Notes: generated by a model from the sequence alone, not told the origin. Counted from the stretch's first letter, positions 10,529-22,091 are shown. The stretch is DNA of 64,000 bases from Arthrobacter sp. Hiyo4 (GCA_002370555.1 AP014718.1:2046001-2110000); one strand, 5' to 3'. A program made the numbers and translations.

Positions 10529-11568
10529 GGCCGGAGCCTCCACGATGCGCCCGCCAGTACCAGGCCGGACAGGAGCGCCATCGTGAGGGGCAGATCGGGC
10601 CGGTCCGAAACAACCGCCCGGGGTACTCCCTTCATGGCCGTGGCTTCGGTTTCCTGTACGGATCGGACGATGTCCACCACGGCATCCGGACTGTCCAGTT
10701 GGTGGTACGCCCCACCGCTGGCTTCGGCCGCTGTGCGCAGCCTGGCTCCGGGCTGGCCGGGACCGGGTCCGTAGTCAAAGTCGCCGGGGTTCAGGGCGTA
10801 AACGCGCACAGCGCGCTCCTTGGCCAGGGCGGCCGCCTGTTCCAAGGTGAAGATGGGATCGCCGGACAGGTAGTTGTCCGTTGCCAGGACGATGGACCGC
10901 GAGCGCCGCTGACCGGCGTCTGAGTTGCCGTTGTCACTCGTGCCGGTCTCCGCTCTGCGGGCATCCGTGGCGCGGGTGTTCGGGAACCCGTTGACGCAGG
11001 ATGCCAGGCCGTCGCCGATCAGTGAGGATCCGCGGCCGTTCCACGTGCCGTCCAGGAACCCCGCGCTGCCGGGGCCTCCCTCGAACGCGTTTTGGGCCAG
11101 CTGGAGTTGTTCCTGGACATACCCGTAGTCGTCGGTGAGGGGGAAGACCTGGACGGCGCTGCTGTCGAAGACGGTGAGGCCGATCCGTTCGCCGTCGAAC
11201 TCCTTCGCCAGTTTGGCAAACACCTGCACCACGGCCGCGTCGGCGCTGCTCATGGAGCCCGACGCGTCCAGGCACAGCATGATGTCCCGGTTGCGTTGCT
11301 CCGGCTGGGTGGTGGTCAGTTCCACCGGGCGCGCCGCCGCGGCCACCGCAGAGACCAGCAGGGTTGTGGCCGCGAGAGCGGCTACGGCCAGCCATCGGCG
11401 GTGCCGGCGGAGGGCCGCCTGGTATGCGGGCAGCGCGGTAAGGCGGTCCGCATTCGCCACCGGCCGCCGTCGAGCGTTTGCGTGGCGGTCCGGGCGGAAG
11501 GCGCGCCATCCTGCCAGGGCCGCGAGGACCAGCGCCGGAGGGAGCAGCCACCAGAACATCAGTTCCAT
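10525..11568 (-). CDS. VWA-domain membrane protein, BatA-like
   Basis: Intact 347-residue protein. A short N-terminal helix (FWWLLPPALVLAALAGW) and a second one (WLAVAALAATTLLVSAVAAA) anchor it, followed by a VWA domain with a complete MIDAS (IMLCLDASGSMSSADAAVV) and a C-terminal helix near the end (MALLSGLVLAGASW). This is the Bat topology, with the VWA domain outside the membrane. It overlaps the preceding gene by 10 bases and the following one by 4, so expression of the set is coupled. Confidence 0.85.
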   Translation of the reverse strand: MELMFWWLLPPALVLAALAGWRAFRPDRHANARRRPVANADRLTALPAYQAALRRHRRWLAVAALAATTLLVSAVAAAARPVELTTTQPEQRNRDIMLCLDASGSMSSADAAVVQVFAKLAKEFDGERIGLTVFDSSAVQVFPLTDDYGYVQEQLQLAQNAFEGGPGSAGFLDGTWNGRGSSLIGDGLASCVNGFPNTRATDARRAETGTSDNGNSDAGQRRSRSIVLATDNYLSGDPIFTLEQAAALAKERAVRVYALNPGDFDYGPGPGQPGARLRTAAEASGGAYHQLDSPDAVVDIVRSVQETEATAMKGVPRAVVSDRPDLPLTMALLSGLVLAGASWRLRP

Positions 11569-12028
11569 TGCCGCACCGCCTGGCGGGCAGCCGCAGCCGA
11601 TTGCGTGACCGGCGGCAGCGGTTCCAGGCCGAACTCGCCCGGGTAGATCTTGCGGACGGCCTCGGCCACTGGGGCAGCGGGTGCCCGTGCAGCTCCGCAA
11701 GGGTCATCCTGGGGGCGTCGATGCCGGTGACGTCGCGGGCGAACCGGCGGACCAGCAGGCTCAGTTCCCGGTGCGCCTCCCGTGCTGTCAGCAGCCCGGC
11801 GGCGGCGCCTGCCGTGACGGCGTCGATCCTTTGCAGGTAGGCCTCCTTGAGGCCTGCAAGGTCCGACGGCGGAGTGAACCGCGGCGCGTGCTCCGTCACC
11901 TTCGGTTTGCGCGTGTTCAGGAAAACGAACGCGTACCAGCCCAGCACCGCTGCCAGTACGGCGAGTCCGGTCCACAGCCACGCCTGGCTGTACTGGAGGG
12001 GTCCGTAGATGCCCGGGTCAGCCGGCAC
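11559..12028 (-). CDS. Single-pass membrane protein of the MoxR operon, DUF4381-like (frameshifted)
   Basis: Starts at GTG 12028, overlapping the DUF58 gene by 11 bases. One membrane helix (AWLWTGLAVLAAVLGWYAFV) is followed by a cytoplasmic helical region (LKEAYLQRIDAV and AHRELSLLVRRFARDVTG). A frameshift near 11665 leads to the end PPVTQSAAAARQAVRQWN. Small proteins of this kind sit between DUF58 and VWA genes in MoxR operons; no activity is known. The DUF4381 comparison rests on position and topology. Confidence 0.65.
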
Positions 12029-12900
12029 GCCGGTGCCTTTCCAGGAGGGCGAAGAGTTCCGTCATGACCGCACTGCTGCCGGTCACGTGTCCTTGGGTAA
12101 TGCCGGCGCGGCGGAGCATGACCTGCCGGGCGGCGTCCCGTTCCCCCGTTGCCTTGGCATAGGCCGCCGCGACTGCCGGGGAGGCTGCCAGGTGTGCTGG
12201 CAGCATCGACGAGTCTGCCACGCTGAAGGCGTCCTGCCCGGTGTTTCCTTCCCCGGCCAGGTCAGCGTCCCGGATGGTGAGCCAAAGGACTTCATGCTGG
12301 GCACGCAGCCGGCGCAGCAACTGTTCGGTGTCGGGCCAGCGGCATGTTCGTCGGACACCACGAACAGCAGGAACCGGCCCTTGACATTGCGGGCCACGTA
12401 TTCCAGCTGGTCCTCGATCCTGCTGGGGCCAGAGTACAGGGAGGTGGATGAGTCAACCTCCCGCAGGAGCCGTTCCAGATGCGGCTCACCGGCTTTGGCC
12501 GGGATGGAGCGTGTCCCGTTGCGGTCGCCGTAGACCAGGCCCACAACGTCGCCGTGCCGGTGCGCCAGGTAACCCACCACGCCGAGTGCCATCACGGCGA
12601 TGTCCTTCTTGGTTTCGCCGTCGCGGGACTCGGCAGCCATGCCCCGGCCTGTATCGGCAATCAGCAGGACGGTCTGGCGCCGTACGGCGACATACCGTTT
12701 GATGAGCGGCGATCCGAAGCGGGCGGAAGCCTTCCAGTCGATGTCGCGGACATCGTCCCGGGGATATAGGCGCGCAGGTCATCAAAGTCGAGGCTGCGGC
12801 CGCGGAAGACGGAACCGTATTCGCCGTCGAGCATGCCGCGGGCTTTCCGGTGGGCGAAGATGGCCATTTTCGCCTTCACGCGCTGCAGGAGACTGGTCAC
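12018..12900 (-). CDS. DUF58 domain protein (frameshifted)
   Basis: Cytoplasmic protein with the DUF58 signature: an N-terminal GEYGSVFRGRSLDFDDLRAY, then DVRDIDWKASARFGSPLIKR and VLLIADTGRGM, the last resembling a degenerate VWA MIDAS. The GTG at 12900 lies 7 bases after the moxR stop. Frameshifts near 12765 and 12340; about 294 residues. DUF58 proteins almost always follow moxR and precede VWA genes, as here. Confidence 0.85.
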
Positions 12901-12907
12901 TGCTGGC

Positions 12908-13914
<1,007 letters not shown>

Positions 13915-14068
13915 TGGATTTCCCCTGATGGCTGGTGGTCTTCGGATGTTGGCCCGGTTGTGCTGCCGTGCGGCTGCACTCCGTCCGCCATCCTATCCAA
14001 GACACCTTCCGGTCCGGCCGCAATGGGGACCCCTCCCCATCGCGGCTCTGCAGGTCTATTCTTTTGCC

Positions 14069-14272
14069 ATGAGTGAGCTTCCAGCCAGTTACAAAGAGTT
14101 TCTCGCCGACAAGAGCGAGCGGTTCATCCTTGCCGTAAAGCCTGTTCTGCAGCAGTCCGCCGCCGACAAATCCCATGGTGTCCGGGTTACCTACAACGCG
14201 GGTCCCACCGGCCACCAGGCCCACCTCGATGACAGCATCCCCTTCGGCGTGGTGGTCGAGGACATCGACTGA
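14069..14272 (+). CDS. Small conserved hypothetical protein (67 aa)
   Basis: Intact 67-residue soluble protein starting MSELPASYKEFLADKSERF and ending IPFGVVVEDID, with no membrane segment or motif I recognise. ATG at 14069. It is divergent from moxR and convergent with the ABC permease gene. Codon use matches its neighbours, with third positions mostly G or C, which supports a real gene. Function unknown. Confidence 0.65.
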   Translation: MSELPASYKEFLADKSERFILAVKPVLQQSAADKSHGVRVTYNAGPTGHQAHLDDSIPFGVVVEDID

Positions 14273-14299
14273 GGTTCCGGCCGGCTTCGGCCCGCGCCG

Positions 14300-15182
14300 C
14301 TAGCCCTTTACCGCACCCGAGAGTGCGAAGGAGCTGCCCGCGCCCCTGGCCACGATGACATAGAGAGCCAGCACCGGGACTGAGTACAGGATGGAGAAGG
14401 CGGCCAGCTGCCCGTACGCCACTGCGCCGTGCTGTCCGAAGAAGCTGAAGATCGACACCGCTGCCGGCTGCCGGGCCTCGGACAGGAGCAGGACGAACGG
14501 GACGAAGAAGTTCCCCCAGGCCTGGATGAAAACAAAAATGAACACCACGCCCAGCCCCTGCCGCATCAGGGGCAGGACAATGGTCCGCAGCGCCGTTAAT
14601 CCTGACGCACCGTCCACCCAGGCCGCTTCCTCCAACGACACCGGAACGCCGTCCATGAAGTTCTTCGTCATCCAGATGGCCATGGGCAACGTGGTGGTGG
14701 CCATAAAAAAGATCGTGGCGGGCATCGAATCCAGCAGTTGAAGCTGCACAAACAACCCGTACACCGGCACCATGATGGCCGTGATGGGAAGGCAGGTTCC
14801 AAACAGGACGGTGTACATAAACGGCTTGTTGAACCTGGACTGGTAGCGGGACAGCGGGTAGGCAGCCAGGACTGCTGCCACGAGGTTCACGGTGGCCGTG
14901 CCGGCGGACAGCACCATGCTGTTCCAAAGCGGCTGGAACAGCAGCCCCGGTGTCATGATGGCGGCAAAGTTATCCACGGAGACCCTGCCCGGAAGCCTTG
15001 CCTCGTGTCCGGCGGAGACATCAAGGGACGCAAACACGAGCCAGAGCAGCGGCAGGACAAAGCAGGCGCCGATCAGGATCAGGGACACGTCCGCCGGTAT
15101 CCGGGCACGCTGCCGGGCACGGGAACCGCGCCCCTCCCGGACCGCAGCTGCCCCGCGCGGAGGTCCCCGCCGTCGTCGTCAT
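14300..15182 (-). CDS. Carbohydrate ABC transporter permease, MalG type (N-terminal frameshift)
   Basis: Inner-membrane permease with six predicted helices; the readable core starts SLILIGACFVLPLLWLVFAS. The EAA loop that docks the ATPase is readable as SLEEAAWVDGASGLTALRTI. An intact frame begins at GTG 15088, but an ATG at 15182 overlaps the stop of the upstream permease (ATGA) and would add about 30 residues after one frame correction near 15140; I prefer this start. It pairs with the MalF-type permease encoded directly upstream. Confidence 0.87.
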
Positions 15183-16094
15183 GGTTTGCTCTCCCGCAGG
15201 AGCCGGACGTAGGCGGCACCGAACACCACGCCAATGAGGATCAGCACCGACGCCACCGCCGTGCCGTAGCCGATGTCGCCGAACTTGAAGGCCTCCACAT
15301 ACGCCAGCACCGGCAGCGTGGTGCTGGCGTTGGCGGGACCGCCCGCTGTCATCACCCAGATAAGGGTGAACACCGCCAGCGTCTGCAGTGTGATGAGCAT
15401 GAGGTTGGTGGCGATGCTGCCGCGGATCATGGGGATGGTGATGAAGGCCAGCCGCTGCCAGCCACCGGCACCATCCATCACCGCGGCCTCCGTGACCTCA
15501 CCGGGGATGTCATTGAGCGCGGCGCGGTAGACGAGCATGGAGAACGCCGTGCCACGCCAGATGTTGGCAAGCAGGATGGCGACCATCGGGAACGAATACA
15601 GCCAGTCGGTCTGCCCGAACCCCAGCCCGCCCAGCAGCTGGTTCAGGGTCCCGTCCCGGCTGAAATAGGCGTAGGCGGCGAAGGCGGCCACGATCTCGGG
15701 CAGCACCCACGCAGCCACCACCGCAGTACCGACGACGGCGGCCACCGTCCGGCGGGCCCGCCGCATCAGCACGGCGAGGGTGAGCCCCAGCAGGTTCTGG
15801 CCCAGGATGGCAGAGCCGCCCACGAACAGCACAGTCAGGCCCAGCGAGAGCGGCAGCATGGGTCCGACAGGAGCCTGGCGTAGTTGTCGAACCCGATCCA
15901 ACCGGACTGCGGGCATTGCGGCCGGTCAGGGCTGCATTGGTGAATGACGCGTGGAAGGCCCACAGCACGGGACCGGCCAAAAACGCCAGCAGGAGAACCA
16001 CTGCCGGGAGTACGGGGAGCAGCCGTGCCTGGCGCCGGAGTCCGGGGCGACGCCGCCGCTGGCCGGACCGGTCACGCCTGAGGGAAACCACCAC
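15179..16094 (-). CDS. Carbohydrate ABC transporter permease, MalF type (frameshifted)
   Basis: Permease of a CUT1-type sugar importer. It starts at GTG 16094, 3 bases after the binding-protein gene. First helix LLPVLPAVVLLLAFLAGPVL; EAA loop IPGEVTEAAVMDGAGGWQRL. Two closely spaced frameshifts (about 15905 and 15860) bracket the segment GWIGFDNYARLLSDP, after which the frame is open to the end (LRESKP). About 305 residues, normal for the family. Cotranscribed with the binding protein and the second permease. Confidence 0.88.
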
Positions 16095-16097
16095 AGG

Positions 16098-17443
16098 CTA
16101 CTGGGCGACGGTCTTGGCCTCACCCACGATGCCCTTCACCGCCGTGTCATAGTCGGCGGCCGCCTGCTCCGGGGATTTCGCCCCGGTAATCACAGCCTCC
16201 GTTGCCTCCTGGACGGCCGCGGAGATCCGCGGGTAGTCGGCAGTTGCGGGACGGTAATGCGTGACGGCCACAAGCTCGGACACGTCCTTCACAAACGGGT
16301 TCGCCGCCTGGTAGCCGGCGTCGGCGGCGACGTCCTTCCGCACGGCGATCTGGGAGCTGGCGATGTTGAAGGCCAGGGAGTTCTTTTTGTTCAGCGCCGT
16401 GGCGAGGAACTCAAACGCGAGGTCGGGGTTTTTGTCTCCGCCCCTACCGCCAGGGTCCAGCCGCCGGACATGCTGACGCCGCCGGGTGCCTGGCCGTTCT
16501 GGGTGGGGAACGCCGTAACGCCGATGTCCTGCCCGTACTCGGCCCATTCGTAGCTGCCGCCCTTCTGCCAGAAGGAGGGCGCATAGGAACCTTCCACGGT
16601 GGCGCCATCTTGCCCTGCGGCAGCCATTCGCCGAAGACTTTCTTCCAGACATTCGCGTCGAGGGCCTCCGCCGGGAGACGGCCAGTTTTTCGTCGTAGAG
16701 GGTCTTGAGGAACGCCAACGAGTCGGTGAACCCCGCGGCACCGACTACCCACTTCTTGGCGTCGGCATCGTAGAGTTCGGATGCCGTTCCGTAGAGCAGT
16801 TCGTAGAAGCTCTGCATCACGGTGCCTTCGCCGGTGGCCTTGCCTGCGTACATGTTGAAAGGCACCACAGAGGCGTCGCTGGCCTTGATTTTCCGGGCGG
16901 TGTCCAGGATGTCCTGCCAGTTGCGGGGCTCCCACGGGACGCCGACGCCCGCGGCGGTGAGCACCTTTTTGTTGTACCAGATGGCTCGGGTGTCGGTGCC
17001 CAGCGGGACCCCGTATGTGCCGCCGTCGTCCCCAGGCCGGCGGCCTTGGCGCCGTCATCGAAGGTATCCCAGTCCTTCCACCCCTCAAGGTGGCTGTCAA
17101 GCTTCAGGAGGTACCCGGCGTCGACGTCGGAACGCACCTTGAAGGTGTCCTCATAGAAGACGTCCGGGGCGGTGGAGGGCGAACGGAGGGCGAGGGCAAG
17201 CTTGGTGCCGTAGTCGTCGTCGTTCGCCAGGATGGGCTCCAGGGCAACCGTGACGCCCTGGTTGGCGGCCTCAAACTCCCGCTTGGCCGACTGGAAGAGC
17301 GTGTCCAGGGCAGTGAAGGAGTCGGTCTTTTGGTAGACCACCTTCAGCGTTTTGGTCTCCGCTTCGGGGGCGGCAGGGGAACACGCTGTCAGCACAAAGC
17401 CTGCTACAGCGAATAGTGAGGTGATTTTGAGGGCCCGGCGCAT
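16098..17443 (-). CDS. Extracellular sugar-binding lipoprotein of ABC importer (frameshifted)
   Basis: Solute-binding protein, family 1. The signal peptide ends in a lipobox (FAVAGFVLTAC), so the mature protein should be lipid-anchored on the outer face of the membrane. Typical segments are APDVFYEDTFKVRSDVDAGY and MSGGWTLAVG near the C-terminal lobe. At least four frameshifts: about 17030, 16665, 16610 and 16440. About 449 residues after repair. ATG at 17443. First transporter gene downstream of the ROK regulator. The sugar cannot be predicted; no glycosidase is nearby. Confidence 0.87.
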
Positions 17444-17545
17444 CGGTGCTCCATTCAGTTAATGGCTGCCGTCCCCTATACCTGCGGGCCCAGCCGCGGC
17501 GATATCCACATGCTAGACAGGGCTCCGGCCAGTGGCAAGGACCCG

Positions 17546-17569
17546 TTCAGACTTCCGGTTCAGACTTCC
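17546..17569. repeat. Short tandem direct repeat at the end of the ROK gene
   Basis: TTCAGACTTCC occurs twice with 13-base spacing (17546-17556 and 17559-17569), spanning the stop codon of the ROK gene. It may be a local duplication or a binding site between the regulator and its transporter operon. Confidence 0.45.
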
Positions 17570-18812
17570 AGGAGAAGCCGCTGCGCCCGGGGCGCCAGTG
17601 TATGCTCCAGGACCAGGCAGGCAGCTCCAACGGCGCCGACGTCCTCACCGACTCCCGTGCCGACAACCTCGATGGTGTGGATCAGGCGGGCCGCACTGTT
17701 GGCGTCCACCAGCGCCGGACCTTCTCCAGGTAGCGGTCGGCGATCCGGCTCCAGAAGGGGCCGCCGAACACAACCCGCTCCACATCCAGCGTGTTGGTGA
17801 CCACGGAGACGGCCCGGGCTACCAGCACGGCTGACTTGTCGATGATCGCCAAGGCCTTGGCGTCGCCGGCATCGGCAAGGTCGCACAGCTGGGAGAAGCT
17901 TTGCTGCACTTCGGCTCCGCTGGTGCGCTTTCCGGAGCCGTCCAGGATGCCGGCGGCAACGGCCTCCGCCACGAGCACCTGCGGGATGGCTGAGGACTTA
18001 ACGCAGCCGCGCAGTCCGCAGTCGCAGACCGGGCCATCGGGGTCCACCACGATGTGGCCGATCTCGCCGGCGTTTCCTGACGTACCACGGACCACCTCAT
18101 CGTTGAGGACGATGCCGCAGCCGATACCGGTGCCCATGTACATGAAGATAAAGCTGCCCGAGCCGCTGGGCCCGCCGGCCCATGTCTCGGCGACGGCGGC
18201 GCTGGTGACGTCCTTATCCACCAGGACGGAATAGCCGGTGGCTTTGGCCAGGGCGTCCCGCAGTTCCACGCGGTCCCAACCCGGCAGCAGCGGCGGGTCC
18301 ACCACGGTGCCGTTGTCCAGGTCGATGGGTCCCGGAGCGGCCAGGCCCAGGCCGGCGATCCGGGTGGTGTCCACGCCGGACTCGGCAACGAGGTGCTCGA
18401 TCTCGGTGGCCATGGTGGATATAACGGCGGCAGGATCATTCCCGCCGGGTGTCCTGATCCGTGAATGCTGTACAACGGCGCCCACAAGATCGAGAACCAC
18501 GAACGTGGTGACGGCGGGGTCCAGGTGGACACCGATGGCATACATGCCGCCCGGGTTGAGGCGAAGCATGGTGCGCGGTTTGCCGGGCCGCTGCCTTCCT
18601 TGCCGGCTTCGACGATCAGGTGCTGGTCCAGCAGGCGGCGGGAGATGTTTGAGATGGTCTGCGGCGAAAGGCCCACAATCTGGGCGAGCTCCACGCGGCT
18701 GAGCCCCCCGATGACCGGCGGATGGCATCCAGGATGACCGTGAGGTTGAAGTCCCCATGCGCGGAAGATTAGTCCCGCGCCGTGGCGCCGAGGACTGGCG
18801 GATTTCTGGCAC
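17560..18812 (-). CDS. ROK-family transcriptional regulator (frameshifted)
   Basis: NagC/XylR-type regulator: an N-terminal winged helix (VELAQIVGLSPQTISNISRR) fused to a sugar-kinase-like ROK domain (GLAAPGPIDL; FMYMGTGIGCGIVLNDEVVR; GNAGEIGHIVV). The zinc motif reads CDCGLRGCVKSSA; the Glu that usually follows the last Cys by one residue is replaced by Lys. Start at GTG 18812 behind GGGGAGA. Frameshifts near 18755 (GGGG reduced to GGG), 18690, 18590 and 17690. The sugar ABC operon follows 116 bases downstream on the same strand, so it is the likely target and a sugar the likely ligand. Confidence 0.85.
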
Positions 18813-18854
18813 GGTCTCCCCTAGGTTTTCGGCCGCGTATTCATGATGTCTGAA

Positions 18855-18865
18855 TGGTACGTTAC
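18855..18865. promoter_or_regulatory. Possible operator upstream of the ROK gene
   Basis: GGTACGTTACC, an inverted repeat of GGTA/TACC around CGT, lies 43 bases upstream of the ROK GTG start. Placement suits autoregulation, but no second copy was found upstream of the transporter genes. Confidence 0.25.
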
Positions 18866-18938
18866 CTCCTGATCAACGCCCAGAGCCGGAGGTGGGGCCG
18901 CGCCGCGGCCGGAGGCGCCACCTTTCCGTGCTGGCACG

Positions 18939-20116
18939 CTATGGCCGCCGGATGCTGACCGCCACCGTGAACTTTGGATTGCCGCCCCTGACAGTGGTGG
19001 GACCCACCAGCCGCTCCAGCGCCGGGAGGTACTGCAGGTGCCGGTTGAACACCGTCCACAGCTCACCGCCCGGCGCCAGGACCCTGGCCGCGGCCTCGAA
19101 CAGTTTGATGCCCGCTCCGGCATGCACACTGGCGCCCAGGTGGAAGGGCGGATTCAACAGGACCAGGTCGGCGCTTCCGGCCGGGAGGGTGCTCATGGCG
19201 TCATCCTGGAGGGTGGTAATCCGCTCCTCGAGGCCGTTGGCCTGCGCCGTGGCCCGGGCGGACGCGACGGCGGCGGCGGACCGGTCCGTGGCCGTGACCC
19301 TTGAGACCGGGTTCTGGCGGGCGTACATGGCGGCGAGGATGCCGGTGCCACAGCCCAAATCGATGGCGTGCCGGCTTCAGGCATCTCCGGCAGGAAGGTC
19401 AGGAGGAACCTGGTCCCCATGTCCAGTTTCGCCCAGCAAAGACGGCACCGTGCGCAGCAACGTCCAGGTCCAGCTCGGCAAGGCGTTCGACGGCGGGACT
19501 CCACCCGTGAGTCTCAGCTTGCCGGGCGCCTCTGGCCAGGATGATCCGGGACTTCTGCCGTGCCAGCTGCGGCTGGACCGTCTCGAAGTGGCGTTCCAGG
19601 ACCGCGTTCATTCCCAGGGACATGTGTTTGATCCGCCCGCCGGCGAGCAGCACCACGTCAGGGGCGGCATAACGCGCCACGGCGGCTGCAATTTCCTCAA
19701 GCTCCGCCAGCGTCCGAGGAAGTTGAAGCAGCACCAGGTCCGCGCCGGACAGCAGCTCCTCACCCAGCGGCAATTGTTCGAACCCGGTGGCGTCAATGAC
19801 TCCGGGATCCGCCGCTACGAGCCCCACAGCCGCAGCGTTGTTCCGCAGGGCGCGCTCCCCCGTGATGAGATCCTCATGCACGCGGACCCGACGGACCCCA
19901 AAGTGCCAAGCGCACCGAGGGTGAGTGCACCGTAGCGGTCGCCGATCACCGCCAGCCGGGTGTGCGGTTCCGTGCGCGCTGCCGCGGCTTCGAGCAGCAG
20001 CCGGTCCGTGGCGTCCCAGGCCTGGAGGTTCGGGCTTCGACATCCGGGTGGCGCCGGAGCGTGCCGAAGATGTCCTCAAGAGTGTTCTGTGACACTGGTT
20101 CCTGCCGTCTGGTCAT
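18939..20116 (-). CDS. RsmC/RlmG-like class I methyltransferase (frameshifted)
   Basis: Two-domain methyltransferase like the 16S/23S rRNA guanine-N2 enzymes RsmC and RlmG. The C-terminal domain has the SAM motif LGCGTGILAAMYARQNP and the catalytic NPPF motif (ADLVLLNPPFHLGASVHAG). The N-terminal domain is a degenerate methyltransferase fold (ADLVLLQLPRTLAELEEIAA). Start taken at ATG 20116 before the segment QNTLEDIFGTLRRHPDVEA. Frameshifts near 20035, 19900, 19430 and 19375. Target base and rRNA are not determinable from sequence. A reading stretch upstream belongs to an unrelated oxidoreductase remnant. Confidence 0.8.
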
Positions 20117-20222
20117 GTACTGGTTGTTGATGCGGTGCGCCCGGCGCTGCGGGTGGGTAGGCGGCGGAGAGTCCCGCCCGGCCCGCGCCGATGACCACAA
20201 CGTCGGTGGTTCCGTAGTCCAT
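20117..20222 (-). pseudogene. Orphan N-terminal fragment of an FAD/NAD(P)-dependent oxidoreductase
   Basis: From ATG 20222 the minus strand reads MDYGTTDVVVIGAG, then RAGLSAAY, an unmistakable dinucleotide-binding motif (GxGxxG), and then loses homology within a few codons as it runs into the methyltransferase start. No FAD-oxidoreductase body follows. It lies 18 bases downstream of yjdM. Either a deletion removed the rest of the gene or the assembly joined distant sequences here. Confidence 0.55.
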
Positions 20223-20240
20223 GCCTTTGAACGATTCCGG

Positions 20241-20594
20241 CTAGACCTTCTTCACCACGGAGGATTTGAGCTGCATCGGCCCCACGCCGTCCACCTTGCA
20301 GTCGATATCGTGATCGCCCACACCGTCCATGAGCCGGATCCCGCGGACTTTGGTGCCGACCTTGATGACACCGGAGCTGCCCTTGATTTTCAGGTCCTTG
20401 ATCACCGTGACTGTGTCGCCGTCGGCGAGGATGTTGCCCACCGCATCCTTAATGACCCTCGGCCCGGCCTCCGCCGTGGCCTCCGCCGCCTGGGCGGACC
20501 ATTCGTGGCCGCATTCCGGGCAGACCAGGAGCGCTCCCATCTCGTAGGTGTAAGCGCTGGAGCATTCGGGGCAGGGTGGCAACGTCTCATTCAC
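20241..20594 (-). CDS. yjdM: Zinc ribbon protein YjdM (PhnA-like)
   Basis: Intact 117-residue protein. An N-terminal zinc ribbon with four cysteines ([26 protein letters not shown]) precedes the conserved PhnA C-terminal domain ([20 protein letters not shown] and [18 protein letters not shown]). Despite the PhnA name, the family is not established as phosphonoacetate hydrolase; its role is unknown. ATG at 20594, no obvious operon partner. Codon use is like its neighbours. Confidence 0.9.
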   Translation of the reverse strand: MNETLPPCPECSSAYTYEMGALLVCPECGHEWSAQAAEATAEAGPRVIKDAVGNILADGDTVTVIKDLKIKGSSGVIKVGTKVRGIRLMDGVGDHDIDCKVDGVGPMQLKSSVVKKV

Positions 20595-20677
20595 TCCCCC
20601 ATGATAATCGCGCCACTGCGCTGACAGCCGCGCGCCAGCGTCGTACTGTTGGGCCTAGCGGACGAAAGGCGAGGACC

Positions 20678-21990
20678 ATGAGAACAGAAAAAGGGGCAGC
20701 GTCGCTGCTGGCGAACGCACTGGGCATCGTCCTGGGGACGGCGGAGATACCGCTGAGGCTGCGGGCGTGGGACGGGTCCGAGGCGGGGCCGCCCGACGCC
20801 CGGTCCTCGAAGTCAGGTCCCGCCGTGCCCTGCGCCGGATTCTGTGGTCGCCGGGGCAGCTCGGGCTCAGCCGCGCCTACGTCGCCGGGGATATCGATGC
20901 CCCGGCGATATCTTTGCAGCCTTCACGGCGCTCAGCTCGGTGGGCAAGTTTTCCGAGCCCGGCCCCTTCCGGCCCCCGACTCCGCGTGAGCTGGGCACGC
21001 TCGTCAGCACGGCGGTCCGGCTGGGCGCGCTGGGCCCCAACCCTGCTCCGCCGCCAGAGGAAGCCAAGGTCACGCGGAAGGGCCGGCTCCACACCCGGCA
21101 GCGCGACGCCGCGGCCATCTCGCACCATTACGACGTCGGCAACGACTTCTACGCCCTCGTGCTGGGACCCTCAATGGTTTACTCGTGCGCTGTGTGGGCA
21201 GATGGACCCGGCGGCGGCACCCCTGCCAAACGGTCCTTCCGTCCGGACTGGATGACGCGCAGAAGGCCAAGCTGGATCTCGTCTGCCGGAAGCTTGGGCT
21301 GAAGCCCGGGATGAGGGTACTGGACGTGGGGTGCGGCTGGGCAGCTTCGCGTTGCACGCGGCGCAGCATTACGGCGTCTCGGTGGTGGGCGTGACGCTCT
21401 CCACCGAACAGGCCGTGCTGGCGCGCAAACGTGCTGCCGACGCCGGCCTGACCGAAAACATCGACATCCGTGTCCAGGATTACCGGGATATCGTCGACGG
21501 GCCGTTCGACGCCATCAGCTCCATCGGTATGTCCGAACACGTGGGCCGGGAACAGACACCCCACTATGTCGACGTGCTGCACGGCTTGCTCCGTCCCGGC
21601 GGCCGGCTGCTCAACCACGCTATCTCCTGGAACGCCGGCCCCATCAAACCCGACCCGGATTCGTTCATTCCGCGCTATGTCTTTCCGGACGGCGAGATGA
21701 TCAGCCTGGGCGAGATGGTCAGCGCACTCGAGACCGGCGGGTTCGAGGTGCTGGACGTGGAGGCCCTGCGCCAGCACTATGCCCTGACCCTGCGGGCGTG
21801 GGTGCGCAGGCTCGAAGAGAACTGGGACGAAGCCGTCCGGCTCACCAGCCTGGGCCGGGCGCGCGTGTGGCGGCTCTACATGGCCTCAAGTGCCGTGGGC
21901 TTTGAAACCGGGATAACGGGCGTCAACCAGGTCCTGGTCCAGCGTGCCGGCGGGGACGGGCCGCCGCTGCACCGGAGTGATTGGATCTAG
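20678..21990 (+). CDS. Cyclopropane-fatty-acyl-phospholipid synthase (frameshifted)
   Basis: Second CFA-synthase-type methyltransferase in the window, about 437 residues, with a long N-terminal domain (ANALGIVLGTAEIPLRLRAW) that the operon copy at 1-1162 has in different form. Motifs: ISHHYDVGNDFYALVLGPSM, MRVLDVGCGW followed by GSFALHAAQHYG, and SIGMSEHVGREQTPHYVDVL carrying catalytic and bicarbonate-site residues. ATG at 20678 after GAGGACC. Frameshifts near 20795, 20915, 21230 and 21340. Stands alone and ends before a strong terminator. Likely the housekeeping enzyme that cyclopropanates membrane lipids. Confidence 0.88.
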
Positions 21991-22036
21991 GCGCTCATTA
22001 CTGGGCGCACACATCTCCGGCCCCTGTTTGGGAGAC

Positions 22037-22074
22037 AAAAAAATGAGCCACCCGACCGGTTGGCTCATTTTTTA
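22037..22074. terminator. Bidirectional rho-independent terminator
   Basis: AATGAGCCA and TGGCTCATT form a stem around CCCGACCGGT, with an A tract before and a T tract after, so it works for the CFA synthase on the plus strand and for tRNA-Ala on the minus strand. Confidence 0.9.
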
Positions 22075-22091
22075 CGGACCTGCATCCCGTT

